A DNA stretch of 64,000 bases from Amborella trichopoda (lineage: Eukaryota > Streptophyta > Magnoliopsida > Amborellales > Amborellaceae). Each line of letters begins with the position of its first letter. The stretch's first letter is position 1. The stretch lies in the NCBI RefSeq assembly GCF_000471905.2, contig NW_006500357.1:110086-174085 (forward strand). The letters are read 5' to 3'. The notes beneath the pieces are model-generated. The model did no database searches. It was not told where the DNA came from and was given only the letters and a program-made list of their open reading frames with translations. Below are positions 35,601 to 47,230 of the stretch, in pieces. A program made the translations under genes and the position numbers.

Positions 35601-36345
35601 TTTACCCTAAAACGGAGCCGCTCAGTACAATTTTCCACAAAATCGATTTTTATTTGACTAAAAAATGCCCTTTAGTTTGATTCCAATAGGGTTTTAGAAA
35701 TTTGCAAAATTTTAAGGTTAAGGGCCGCTTTTCATCTCCCAAATTTGAATTTTCTGAGGTTTTTATAGAATTTGGCATCTGTGTATGGGAGTCGACGGCG
35801 CTGATACTGCTCACAAGTCTACTCTAGTTCAATAATTAATATCATAAATTTCATATTGGACCCATTCTTCTTCCTTTAGTTCTTTGAAAGGATTTGTGTT
35901 TCCCTCTTTGCAAAATATCCATCTCCTGTGAAACTACACAGAAAATGCTAAAACGGAGCCACTCAATTTTTTTCATTTACCCTAAAACGGAGCCGCTCGG
36001 TACAATTTTCCACAAAATCGATTTTTATTGGACTTTGAAAAACCCTTTCGTTGGTTCCAATAGGGTTTTAAAAATTCACCAAATTTCATGGTTAAGGGCT
36101 GCTTTTCATCTCCCAAATTTGAATTTTCTGAGGTTTTTGTAGAATTTGGCATCTCTGCATGGGAATCAACTGCGCTGATACTGCTCACAAGTCTACTCTA
36201 GTTCAATAATTAATAACATAAATTTCATTTTGAACCCATTCTTCTTCCTTCAGTTCTTTGAAAGTATTTGTATTTCCCTCTCTGCAAAATATCCATCTCC
36301 TGTGAAACTACACAGAAAATGCTAGCACCAGTAGTATCTTCTTCT
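35601..36345. repeat. Tandem duplication, about 375-bp unit x2
   Basis: TTTACCCTAAAACGGAGCCG starts at 35601 and at 35976. The copies stay colinear through CATCTCCCAAATTTGAATTT, ACTGCTCACAAGTCTACTC and CTACACAGAAAATGCTA. They differ at roughly 6-8% of sites by eye. Neither carries a recognised protein. Confidence 0.92.
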
Positions 36346-38149
36346 CCCTCAAACTAGAGATTTCATGGTTCCTACTTAAAAAATCAGTTCCTTCTCCTCA
36401 GTCTTCCTGATAGGTTCATCTCTCTTCATTTTCAGTTTCTTTAGGCTCCATCCCTTTTGTAAGCTTAACAAAAGCATATCATTATTGAAATCTTCAACCG
36501 GTTTTCCAAAATTGGAACAGGGAACCCCATTGCCTCTATGAAATAATTTTTGTTATCAGAATTTGGAAGAAACTTCTCTAGAACTATTCATGCCTAATAT
36601 GAGTAATGCCTTTAACCTTGACTCTCAAACCCTCTACTATTCTATAGATGCTATCTCAGCTCTACACAATATTCACTACTTTCAGTAAAATCTTTAGATA
36701 TGGGTTACGATTAAATTCCCATGCCCTACAAAGCAATGATCATTGTAGAGCTATGTTTGCTAAGCAAAGAAAACAGGGCAAGACAGAAAAAGGAGAAGGA
36801 ATTATGATTAAAGCAACAAAAAACAGCAGCCTCTTCTTGTTTTTCTACCACTTCTTTTTTGCCATCTTTTTTCTCTCCTCACTTTTTCTCTTCCTGTTTT
36901 TCTTCTTTTCCCAAAACCTACCCAGGTTCACTTGATAGAAAGATTTTCTTCTCTTCCTTTTGTTTCTTCAGCCTCTGAACCAGAAACAAGGATATAGCTC
37001 CAAATACTCACCTTTCTTAGCTTTTTCTGGATACAAAAAAGGCTCACACAACATCTACCGCACAAGGAAGAAATAAAAAGGGAAAAGAGGAGGAAAGAAG
37101 GGGGGAGAGGGGGAATAAGGGAGAGAACATAGAGAAAGAGCGAGGAGAGAAAGAAATAGGTAAAAAGACATCTAGATGGGCTTGGGACTTGGTCAAGATT
37201 CAAGATAAAAAACAAACGACTTCAAGAAAAGATGAACGGAGGGCATTGTTGTAGGGAATATGAGAAAATTGAGATGACTTGTAGGCTTTGAAAGACATTT
37301 ACTTCAGGGGAGGGTCCGATATGTAAAATTGTAAGTTTCCCTCTAGCAAAATTATATGGCATGTGGGAAAGGATTTTTCAGGTCATTCCTTCAACGACTT
37401 AGTCAATAACATGTATGAGGTTTCGAGAACAGTATACATCAAAACTTAACTTTGAAGAAAGCGTTAAAGGAAACTTGAGATTGGCCAGGGTGGGGTTGCA
37501 TGCACAAAATTTAGTCCGGCACCATTGCGATCTGCGACTCCAATGAAGCAGAGGTCTGTGTATTGCTGATTATAGTTACAGGGAATGGGAGCGATAACGA
37601 GCTTCAGGAGCAAAAGTGGAAGGGTGGAACAAGGTAGGCTCAAAGATTTGTGGTAGGGGAACGAGGTCCGTACATGATAAACTAAAGGGATGTCTAAATT
37701 TTTAGGAAGCACGTTTCACATATGAACAAAACAGATTCTTTACTAAATAGGATCACAATCCGCTGTGATTAAGATTTGAGGTTTCTGACACTTATGCATA
37801 GTATTGTAATTTGGGAGTTAATTCCGTTGAACAATACGTTTAAATTTTTTGAAATTTACATACCCAAGTATCAATGTAAACAACAATCGTGTCGTTGAAA
37901 TTCTCTTTGACATTATGTTGTCATTAGAAGTGTTTCAACAAATCCAATATGATAATATAATGCCTAAGTCCTCGATCCCATATTAATGTTGGGAATGGAG
38001 GGTGTTAAAAACAGTTACTTAAGAAATATGCAAATTTGGGGTTATTGAGTTTCTGGATGTTGTTAAAAACAATTACTTAAACAATTACTTTTTTTAAGTT
38101 TTTTGATGTTGTTTGTATCATTTTTCATTTTGGGGATTGCGTTATTCAG
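36346..38149. other. No recognised gene
   Basis: It contains a T-rich stretch (36830-36930), a purine-rich stretch (37060-37160) and a region with more even composition (37460-37720). The last has a minus-strand frame of 82 codons whose sequence I do not recognise. Confidence 0.35.
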
Positions 38150-38410
38150 TAGTTGAATGGGTTGGTGTTTTGTGACTGTATGTAAATGAATCCATCTATA
38201 AATTGAAATCTATAACTATTATTGAGTTATGTTTGTTTATTATTTATTGTTTAAGAATTTAAAAATTTGGGGTTATTGAGAACTTCAAATTTGGGGGTCT
38301 TATTAGAACTCGATATCAAATTTGGGGGTTTTATTAGTTGAATGAGTTTGTGTTTTGTGACTGTATGTAAATGAATCCATCTGTAATTTGAAATATATTG
38401 CTTAATGTAG
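38150..38410. repeat. Imperfect duplication, about 185 bp apart
   Basis: AGTTGAATG(G/A)GTT(G/T)GTGTTTT followed by GTGACTGTATGTAAATGAAT appears at 38151 and at 38336. Between them TTTGGGG(T/G)T words repeat. It lies upstream of the PMD gene and may be its leader or element flank. Confidence 0.75.
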
Positions 38411-39013
38411 CACCCTCTGTTATAATTGAAAATGTATGACTTATGCTATGTTGGACTTGTAATTTCAAATTTAGTAGCTTAATACAAATTTTTATATGTT
38501 TCTCTGTGTTGTTGTATGTTCTTATTTGTATTTTGTTATAAGTAACATTCGAGTTATAATTAAAAGCAAAAAACATTAGTTGTTTTTATTTCTTCCCCTT
38601 TTAACCAATCTTTTAGTTGTATGAAGTGGAGTTATAATGAATGGGTGTGGGTTTTGTAATTCAAAATTTCTTATAGCATAAATTTTTACTAGGTACAGAG
38701 ATGAATAGGTCCATTGTCTTGGTTATCATATAAGAACAAAATTTTTGCTGTCTATACTTCATGCCCATTTCATTGTTATTGCTATATGATTTACTGATAT
38801 ATGGATTACATAAGAGTCCATTCCATTCTTAGTGATATATGATTTATTGATATATAGATTATATAAGAGTTGCAGATGTGTTAGTAACTCCATTTATAGT
38901 TCGATATGTAGATTTATTCTTGCATTCTTGTCTTAGAGTAGTATTGTACATGAAAATGCATGATGCAATTTTAATTTGCATGATGAGTTATTGTTGTCTC
39001 GATTTTAGTCAAT

Positions 39014-41157
39014 ATGAGTCGTGTCTATCCAGAGGGGGTATACCCAGGAGGTCATCAGGAACCTAGCTTGCTACAGCTTCATCCAGAGCATTCATCATAT
39101 TACATATGGGAAGGAAAGTTATATGAATATATTCATCAACTATTTCCATAAGTTTGTTATTTTTTAATAAATTGTAGTTTGTTTTAATTGCATATGGGAA
39201 GTACATATGTATATATAATGTGACTCGTATGTATCATATTTGTTTTATTTTAGGAAAAACAAGAAATTAGAATCGATGAGAAAACATTTCAATTGAACGA
39301 TTGGTATCTAACCGAAGAGCAAGTGGTTATGGTGAGTGCGTTTGGGTTGGGTGCTCTGTCTATCATTCGACCAGGTTGAATTGATCATCTTTTGGTTGCT
39401 GCCAATGCAGAGAGGTGGTGCTCAAAGACCAATTCCTTCTACTTTAACATTCAAATTGGTGAGATGACACTAACTTTATTTGATGTGTGCGATATTTTAT
39501 TATTAGCTGTGGATGACGAGCCTATTACATGCCATCTTATTAGTGACTTCCACATATTCATAGAGGACAATTTGAGTATATTCTCCACTAAAGGCAACTT
39601 GACAACCATCAAGCATTCATGGTTGAAGGCTAATTTTAGGGAATTGCTACCTGATGCATCCCTTGAGGAAATAGTCAGATATACTCGAGCCTATCTACTC
39701 TTCCTCATCAGCGTTACCATTTTCGCTGATGCATCAGTTGCAACAGTCCCAACTAGGTACTTACAATTCTTTGAAGATATTGAGCAAGTTAGTAGATATG
39801 CATGGGGAAATGCAACCCTCATATATCTATATCGTTTGCTTGAAAAAACATGTACTTTCAAGTGACGAAGTGAAGACATTTTAGTGATTCTGCAACTCTT
39901 ATGCAGGTAAATTCAATTTTTGTATAGATATAAGCATAATACTTTAGACTACTTAGAATTTTTTTTTAACTTCTCATATCTTGATGAAATGCAGTGCTGG
40001 TTTTATGAGCATATTATGCATATGAGACCCATACGACATAATATATCTCCAAATATGCTAAGGGCAAAACGGTGGGAGCCACCTAAGAATTATTATGGCA
40101 ATCCACATAATTTGATGCCTCCCATTAGACAAGAGTTAAATAACCTCCAACCAAATGATGTCAGTTTGTACTTTGATATTCAATACGTTCAATTATATTA
40201 TAGTATTTGTAAATTTTTTTATTGATTGACTGCCATATGTTTGTTGCACATCATATAACAGGTAATATGGAATCCGTACTTCAAGCCTGATAAGGTAATT
40301 TCTGATGATAGACATCAAGCATTCCAAATTGTAATGCGCGTAACGACACTTATCTTTGATGATATTGCGGAGCCATACATGCCAAATCATGTTTGCCGCC
40401 AATTTGGAGCTAAATAGGACATTCCAAGAAATCTTATGTCTGTTGGTAAGAGGTCCAACAGACATGGTGGGTAGCGAGATACTGACAAGATTCATCATTG
40501 GTTGTCTCGCCATGATCACATGATGATAGACATTGAAGTCGATACTATGAATAGGTTACCCTCAGAGGAGTACAAGGCTTGGCACAACCGAGTGTCCCAT
40601 CCTATCATACACAATGTCGCTAACCCACCTATTGACATTTTGCAACCTCGTGATCAGGAAGTAGAAGAGGTGGTTCCTGCACGCGAACCTCAATACATAA
40701 TGAGACCTGAAGGTTATGAGGATCAGTTGGTTTGTATATTTTAGCTTTCAAACTGTTTTAGTTTTGTATTTTCAGATCAATTTGTATGTTTATTAACCTA
40801 CAAAATATTTTTGCAGGTTAGTGCAGTTTAGGCTAGTACAACCATGTTAACAGAGGCACTTACACTTAGACAGAAATGATACATTGAAGAATATAATCGT
40901 GGTAACAACGCGTTTGAAATGCTGTCTAAGTTTGTGCCAGTCGACATGGAAGATATAGAAACCAAGATGGAAATCTTATAATGTGAAGTTAATGATGAAG
41001 CTGTACAAGAAGAGGGCGGACATAATGTAGTGGGTGAGAGTAGTAGGGCTGCTAAAGAAGACTTGGCTACATCCACATAACATGCAGTGGAGGAGTGTAG
41101 AAGACATAACACGAGACAGAAGCAATATCAGCCGAAGAGAAGGCGACATCCATAATT
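39014..41157 (+). pseudogene. Plant mobile domain (PMD) gene carried by a MULE, several exons
   Basis: PMD (aminotransferase-like) proteins include the MAIN/MAIL1 family and are also carried by Mutator-like and other plant transposons. Here MSRVYPEGVYPGGHQEPSLL starts an exon at 39014. A long exon (about 39255-39904) carries IGEMTLTLFDVCDILL, ARAYLLFLI-like text (YTRAYLLFLISV), VPTRYLQFFEDI and YAWGNATLIYLYRLLEK, the PMD core. Later exons (from 39994, 40262 and 40818) carry RWEPPKNYYG, VIWNPYF and HVCRQFGAK and end basic (RRRHP). In-frame stops (TGA 39377-39379, a CGA to TGA change by position; TAG 40415-40417; more in the last exon) show it is broken. It converges on the MuDR transposase. 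Confidence 0.85.
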
Positions 41158-41252
41158 GTATTTTTTTTGGCAATGTAATGGTCATTTTGACCGTTGCAAT
41201 ATTATGAAAGGACAATGTAATCGTCATTGAATACATTACATTGTTTCTAAAG

Positions 41253-41272
41253 NNNNNNNNNNNNNNNNNNNN
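41253..41272. other. Assembly gap (20 N)
   Basis: 20 unknown bases exactly at the left edge of the palindrome cluster. Hairpin-forming DNA is a plausible reason for the break. Confidence 0.99.
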
Positions 41273-41585
41273 AACAACCGAAATTTTCCTAAATTCTGTT
41301 GTTCAACAACTGAAATCTTGACTGCGAATTCCAGTAGCTCAACAAACGAAATTCTGGAAATTTCGGTTGTTGAAGAACCAAAATCAAAATTTCGGTTGTT
41401 GAACAACCAAAATTGTTCCAAATTTGTTTGTTCAACAACCAAAAATTTTGACTGCGAATTCCAGTAGTTCTTGGATTTTCACGGTCAAACATTCAGTTGT
41501 TGGAAAACCGAAATTTGAAAGATTTCGGTTGTTGAACAACCGAAATATATATTTCGGCTGTTGAAAAACTGAAATTGTTTTTGTT
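41273..41585. repeat. Palindrome cluster, left
   Basis: There are about six copies of TTCGGTTGTT-nn-AACAACCGAA-like text. At 41522-41546 a perfect odd palindrome stands: ATTTCGGTTGTT, one base, then its reverse complement. A second word (TGACTGCGAATTCCAGTAG) occurs twice (about 41321 and 41450). Confidence 0.9.
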
Positions 41586-42030
41586 TCATTATTTACACTG
41601 GATTTCTTATGTGCACACATGTTGCCTTCTTCAAATGTTCTGTTGTAAATCTTATGTTACAGTGGTTTTCCATTGCACCTTATATTACCATGGATTTTCT
41701 TAAGTGCACACATTTTTTTTTTAATGCTCTTTCATGTTCTATTGCTCTTTTATCTTCTAATGGAACTATATTATGCTAACACCAAGTACAACACTTACGT
41801 TCAAATGTCCTAATGTTTTTTTGTTTCAATTCATACTAACACCAAGTACAACTCAAGATTGACGACACCGAAGTCACTCATTTTATTAACTCATCAAATT
41901 GTTTATTTTTATTAACTCATCAAATTGTTTATTTCATACAAAAACACAAGATTGAAAACAAGTAACTATTCACTCTATCGGTTCTCTACATGTCCTCCTA
42001 TTATGACCCAATGTGCCGTATCATTTTCAT
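41586..42030. other. No gene seen
   Basis: AT-rich spacer. It contains a 25-bp duplication (AACTCATCAAATTGTTTATTT at about 41888 and 41913). Confidence 0.5.
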
Positions 42031-42034
42031 TTCA

Positions 42035-43635
42035 TAGGCCTGGTGATGGGTTGCTCAGTCTCGGATTTTTTTCATTGCTTTTTTTGTCTACCAGGAAAGC
42101 TAGTGGCAACACTGTCCGGTTGAACATACCTGTCAACTCGATATCATCAAGGACAGGCCCAAAGGGAGTTTGAAAGGCCCTATTAAATGTTTCCACTGTG
42201 AAATACTGAAGGTAGAAGTACACAGTGGGATCAAAATGTATATCGCATGAGTACACGGTATTCTGCTGATGTCCAATGACTTAAATAGGTAACGTACATC
42301 TTCCCAAGATAGTGGATCTCAAGCTGTGTATCCATGACGAATATAACTGTGTGAAAAAATCTAGCCTTCGTCCTTTGCAAGTTTAGTAAGTCTTGGGTTT
42401 CTGCTCCAACTATTAGAAATGACACACAATAATATGCCTTGATACTTTCCTTTTAAGATTGTCACATCAATACCAATTAGTGGCTTGCATCCATTAACAA
42501 AACCCATGATGCAAGGACGATAATCAATGAATAGTAGTTTGAACTTGCCTTCATCTGTGTCGATGCGAACTACGGATCCTGGGTTGGTTCTTCGAAGTTT
42601 CTCCGCATAAAAGGGGAGATTATTGTATTGTTGTTCATGTAATCCATCTATCATCTCTCCAGCAACCTCCTTTCCCCACCAAGCTTGTATGTAGGAAAGT
42701 CTGACACCGTGATCGCGTTGAACATCCTTTACGATGTCTTTAACTTTAATTTTTGGTTGGTCAATAAGGCGGACTTTAATTTTTTTTGCCACCCAATCAC
42801 TACAGCTAGTGGCTGATGGACCCTCCCCATTGGACCACTACATGTGTGCTCCTTAATCATAGATTTCACTTTGAAATAAGCCGTACTGCCAACTCGTAAG
42901 TACTGCACTTGCTATGTGCATCCCTCTGCCTTACAACTTGCTCACACCCGTCCCAATTCACTTTTGTCAAACTTCAGAATAAAATTATTGTGAATTGCAA
43001 AATCCACAAGATGATACCGACATTCATTGACACTTTCAAAATATTGTCTTATATTCAATTGAACCTCATTACCAACTCCTCTAAATGGGCTCTCTAGTGG
43101 TTCAATATCCTCCATATCACTCTCTGGTACAAGCTTAGGGTCAGACGCTACTTAAATATTTTGATCTTGATCAAGTAAAGTGTTACGCTGACTATTGGCA
43201 AAAGATATAGTGTAAGATGAAGCAATAATTTCTATACATAAAAGAATAAAATAAAGCAAATTACAGATGAAAAAGTAAATTATAGATATACCTATTTCTT
43301 GAAGATGGACCTTCACGAATAGATTCTCGTTCTGGCTCCGTTGTAGACGAAATATATACAACAATTTTTGAATATTCCTCTCCCAACATAAAAGATACAT
43401 CTACATCATTACGTACATCAATCAAATTAAGCCAACTAGAAAGACTTGTGTTGTTGTACATAATAGCTAATTTATTTGGATCACACATTGTTAAATTACC
43501 AAAATGGCTTTTTATTTCCTCCAAAGAACTATTTCTATTATACTTCGTAATCTTTAATTTTCCCCCTTTGTAAAAGATATGACCGTCATCTGCATTCGTC
43601 TCAAAGGACGCCCTATATCGGAATACCAGTTCCAC
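42035..43635 (-). pseudogene. MuDR-type (MULE) transposase, core deleted
   Basis: MULE transposases cut and paste Mutator-like elements. The first exon (43635 to about 43300) gives the PB1-like N-terminus (MELVFRYRASF, YKGGKLKITKY). Next come QYFESVNECRYHLVDFAI, KFDKSELGRV and TAYFKVKSMIKEHTCSG (the N-terminal DNA-binding region), then GVRLSYIQAWWGKEVAGE, LRRTNPGSVVRID and CKPLIGIDVTILKGKYQGIL, which holds the first catalytic Asp. The following frame leaves the family at once. Text near 42230-42035 (VYFYLQYFTVETFNRAF, ending KKSNEKNPR) looks like the C-terminal end. The remaining DDE core and the SWIM zinc finger are missing, and several stops occur, so it is dead. Confidence 0.85.
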
Positions 43636-43639
43636 TAAA

Positions 43640-44260
43640 TGAATAGCAAAATTTGTGTCACAATAAATTGATACAACAAAGAATACAAATAATTTGGATA
43701 TTTCTAATTACTTTAGGGTTCATAAAAGTGAGTATTACACAACAAATTCAAATAGTGTATTACTATAAAAGGACAAATAATCAATAAACAACAAAAGTAA
43801 CTAATACTCAAACAAACACCAAATAAACAACAAATATCAACACAAACTAACAAGTTGAACAATATTTAGCCAATACAATAAATACAATGTATCAACATAA
43901 AACAAATAATAAATATATTTATACAAACAACAAATAACTATACAAAGAATCAAGTTCATCAATATTTTAACAATTATTATTTATTAATCAACAATACATA
44001 AAAATTACAAATATAAAAATATGATATTCTATTTTATTTATTGTGACAAAATAATAAAAAATTATCAATAACATAAGGCAAGAGTAAGAACCGTACCAAT
44101 CACGACCGTGAGCCAATCTCTTGGGATACTGTATTAGGGGAAAGTGAAAAAGGTATGGATCGACGTATGATACTATATTTTTCTTGTTTTTTCCCAACTT
44201 TATATATAAAAAAAATTTCTTACGGTAAAAACGCGGGAAGTATTGGCACGAACATTTTTT
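43640..44260. other. Upstream region of the MuDR gene, no gene seen
   Basis: Very AT-rich, with AACAAATA-type low-complexity text. This is where its leader or promoter would be; no element could be identified. Confidence 0.4.
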
Positions 44261-44261
44261 G

Positions 44262-44545
44262 TTAATAAATAACAGAACTCCAGAAAATTTTGGTTGTTCA
44301 AAAATCGAAATCATGTTTTCGGTTTTTGAACAACCAAAAATATAATTTCAGTGTTGAGAAACCGCACTCTACGTTTCGGATGTTGAACAACTGGAATTAG
44401 ATTTTCGGTTGTTGGACACCCGAAACTCCAATTTCGGTTGTTTAACAACCAAAACTAGAGCGGGAAGGTTAAAACATTTATTCCCATTTTCGGTTGTTGG
44501 ACAACCAAATGTTTTTTGAATTCGGTTGTTCAACACCTGAAAATG
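44262..44545. repeat. Palindrome cluster, right
   Basis: About five diverged copies of the same TTCGGTTGTT/AACAACCGAA palindrome as at 41273-41585, on the other side of the MuDR transposase. Copies are near 44285, 44317, 44405, 44433 and 44490. Confidence 0.88.
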
Positions 44546-44796
44546 GGTAAAATCATCTTTTTAAAAAAATCTCATTATGAAAGGAAAAAAAATGGACATG
44601 ATAGTAATAACGGAAACTGAAATGTGGATATATAATAATGTATAATATAATGGACATTAACGTAATTTTCTCTTTTTTTATCCCTAATTTACAGCTGTAT
44701 ACTTTTTTTTTAATAAAATTGAATAACATAATGTTACCTTTGTTTTTTTAAAAAATACGGTGGTAAATTAAGGATAAAAAACAAAAGAAAATTGTT

Positions 44797-45082
44797 TCAT
44801 GCGGGCTAGACTGGTTGACTACATATGCGGTCCAAAAAGTGTAAAGCATCCATCTTAAAGTGGGATGCAAGTCGGTATTTAATCTAAAAGTAATGGAAAC
44901 TAATGGTCCGCATGTTTTCTTACTAAAAATTATTATTTTTCGTTTTTGTTTTTATAATTTACTTATTTTTTCATATTCATGATCTCTATGTTAGAAATTA
45001 CATATCTTTAAAATTTAGTCAAAAAATCCATCTTAAAAATAGAGTTATTAATAGGCCCATATTTCTACATATGTGGGCTTGA
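44797..45082 (-). mobile_element. MITE, TTTCTATGAGTCCATG family, inverted and diverged
   Basis: Read on the minus strand it gives the order seen at 13672-13975: CATATGTAGAAATATGGGCC, then TTTTTTGACTAAATTTTA, then AAGATGGATGCTTTACAC and GCATGAAACAA. About 20% diverged by eye. Confidence 0.7.
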
Positions 45083-45214
45083 CAACAAAGAACTTGGTCT
45101 TAAAAAAAATTGGGATGGGATGAGAAGTTTTAGACTGAAAAATTGGCATAAAAAAAAAAATAGATGATGCAATGCTCTAAATTGGGGTTTCAAAAATTAG
45201 GGTTGAAAAATTTG

Positions 45215-45382
45215 TGAGAGGATGAAAGAGTTGAGATGAAATATAACAAGAAAAAAACAAAAGGCTTTGTTAAGATGCATACCTCTCAAATTAAATTTGC
45301 GAGAGGATGAAAGAGTTGAGATGAAATATAACACGAAAGAAACAAAAGGCTTTGTTAAGATGCATACCTCTAAAATTCGGGC
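45215..45382. repeat. Tandem duplication, 86-bp unit x2
   Basis: GAGAGGATGAAAGAGTTGAG starts at 45215 and 45301. The copies differ at only a few sites, so this is fairly recent. Confidence 0.92.
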
Positions 45383-45589
45383 TTCAAAATTTCATATAAC
45401 CCCAAGACAACTTGTTCTATGCAACTTACCCCCAACCTAAATTTGTCTCACTTTTTCATCTAAAATATAATTTCTATGCATATAACCCCAAAAAAAAATA
45501 AAAATAAAATAAAATATTTGCTTAAACTACCCTCCCTTACTTTTACCTTATCGACACATCTTTCTCCTCTAGCCCACTAAAATAGGGGC

Positions 45590-45850
45590 TTTAGCACTGT
45601 GTAATTGCAGTCCGACAGTAGCGCTTCGGCACTATGTAAATTGTAATATGGCAGTATGGCTCCGGGCAATATCTAAAGTGCGGTTCGACAGTTGCGAAGG
45701 ATGGCCCGACAGTAGATGTTTAAGGATTCCAAGACTCCGGCAGTAGGTAAAAGGCATTCGGCGCTTGTGCGCTCCGACATTGTGATGTGCGCTTTGGAAA
45801 TGTGCTATTAGGTCAACGTCAAATTTGGCCGAAATGATTTTTGTGTACGA
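45590..45850. repeat. Imperfect GGCAGTA/CGACAGT-rich region
   Basis: Words CCGACAGTAG, CGGCACTATG, GGCAGTATGG, TTCGACAGTTG, CCGACAGTAG and CCGGCAGTAGG recur at irregular 25-50 bp spacing in an otherwise AT-rich setting. No coding frame was recognised. Confidence 0.55.
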
Positions 45851-46207
45851 GAGGGGCATTTCCGTCTAAAAAATAACTTTTTCCCTTGGGGGTATTTTTA
45901 TAGAAAGTTTGTTTTAGAGAAAAAAATGAAATAAAGAGTTATATTGGGGGTAAATTACATAGAAAATATGGTCTTGAGGACTTTTTGTAATTTTTCCTAA
46001 AAATACTCATAACAACATGATACATACATGAGAGAGAGACGAACCCTTGGAGAGCCTTTGGAAGTCAATTTATACTCAAGTGAAGCTCTCTTTGGTACTC
46101 GAGAGCCGAGACCCATTATACCTCATTAACGCTAGAAGGTTATTTTTTGACTTTCCTATTGGTACCTAAAAGGGTTTTAAAATTAAGAGGCATTTTAGAT
46201 AGGAAAT

Positions 46208-46765
46208 TTGTTTTATGTGAGCTGGATTGCATTTCTATAATATGCATTCTAGAGGTATAAAGCATATCTTAAAGATGGATGTAAATAGGTTGTCCGTCTA
46301 AACAATTATAACTAACAGTCTAGATGATTTTTAATATAATTATTATTTTTGGTCATGAAAAAAATCATATTTATGATCTCTATGATAAATATTATATATT
46401 CTCTAAAACTCAAGATCAAATTATAGTTAAAAAAGATATTAACCGTGTCCTTTTAGTAATATATATGGTTTCTATGAGTCCATGTAGAAATGAGTCACCT
46501 CTTAAAAATCTATTTTTGACATGGATTTTTTGACCTAATTTTTAGGGACATGTAATCTCTAACATGGTGATCATGAATATGAAAAAATAAATAGATTTTG
46601 AAAAGTAAAATAATAGTTTCATGAAGAAAACATTTGGACTGTTACTTGCAATTATTTTTAGGTGGACCACCTATTTGCATCCATCTTTAAGATGGATGCT
46701 TTATACCTCAGGGACCCCAAAACGTAGAAATATGGTCGCTGCTACATGAAATAATTTTTCGTTAG
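46208..46765. mobile_element. Inverted pair of TTTCTATGAGTCCATG-family MITEs
   Basis: A minus-strand copy (about 46208-46460) is followed directly by a plus-strand copy (about 46467-46765). Marker words include CTTAAAGATGGATG and its complement and GTCATGAAAA.../GATCATGAATATGAAAAAAT. The pair could fold into a long imperfect hairpin. Confidence 0.75.
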
Positions 46766-46795
46766 TAATTGGAAAAAGTTTATATAAGGTTGCAA

Positions 46796-47060
46796 CATTA
46801 TGTTATTGAAGTAAGGTGCACCTAAAAAATCCTTAAGAAGACAATGTTCTAAAATTGGAGAATCCTTCAATTGCTCATCTCCGCCTCAAGATTTTTGGAT
46901 ACGAAGAAAAAAACTTCAAGCTCAAAAACTAGTACATCATGTAAAAAGTTATTTGTCCGTATTAAAAAAACTTCAAATATTTATAAACCTATTCGATGTA
47001 TACCACTTTTGAAAAATTTCAATTTCCTAACTAGGAGTGGAAAAAATATTTTTTGAGCTA
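46796..47060. mobile_element. MITE fragment, AAGGTTGCAACCTT family
   Basis: It starts AAGGTTGCAACATTATG, then GTAAGGTGCACCTAAAAAA and a GCTCATCTCCGCCTCAAGAT word matching 8240-8260. The right end is not clear. Confidence 0.6.
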
Positions 47061-47230
47061 TCAAAAAGTTCCCGGTACTTAAAATATTTCTCCAAGCAGG
47101 TTTTAGACTTTTAAAGTAAAGACTCATACAACTTTACCTAAAAGTAGTGACGTCTCAATATTTTAGAGGTTTGAAGGTGTCATCCAGGTGTTAGCAAACT
47201 CATAATTCAAAATTTCTATTTGAAAATAGA

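Noticed and set aside
36920-37220. Protein frames in the 36.9-37.2 kb purine-rich stretch
   Set aside because: Low-complexity translation (runs of S, F, L) with no domain or splice support.
41273-44545. Palindrome clusters as the terminal inverted repeats of the MULE
   Set aside because: The two clusters do not align as one inverted pair; they share only the short palindrome, and no target duplication was found.
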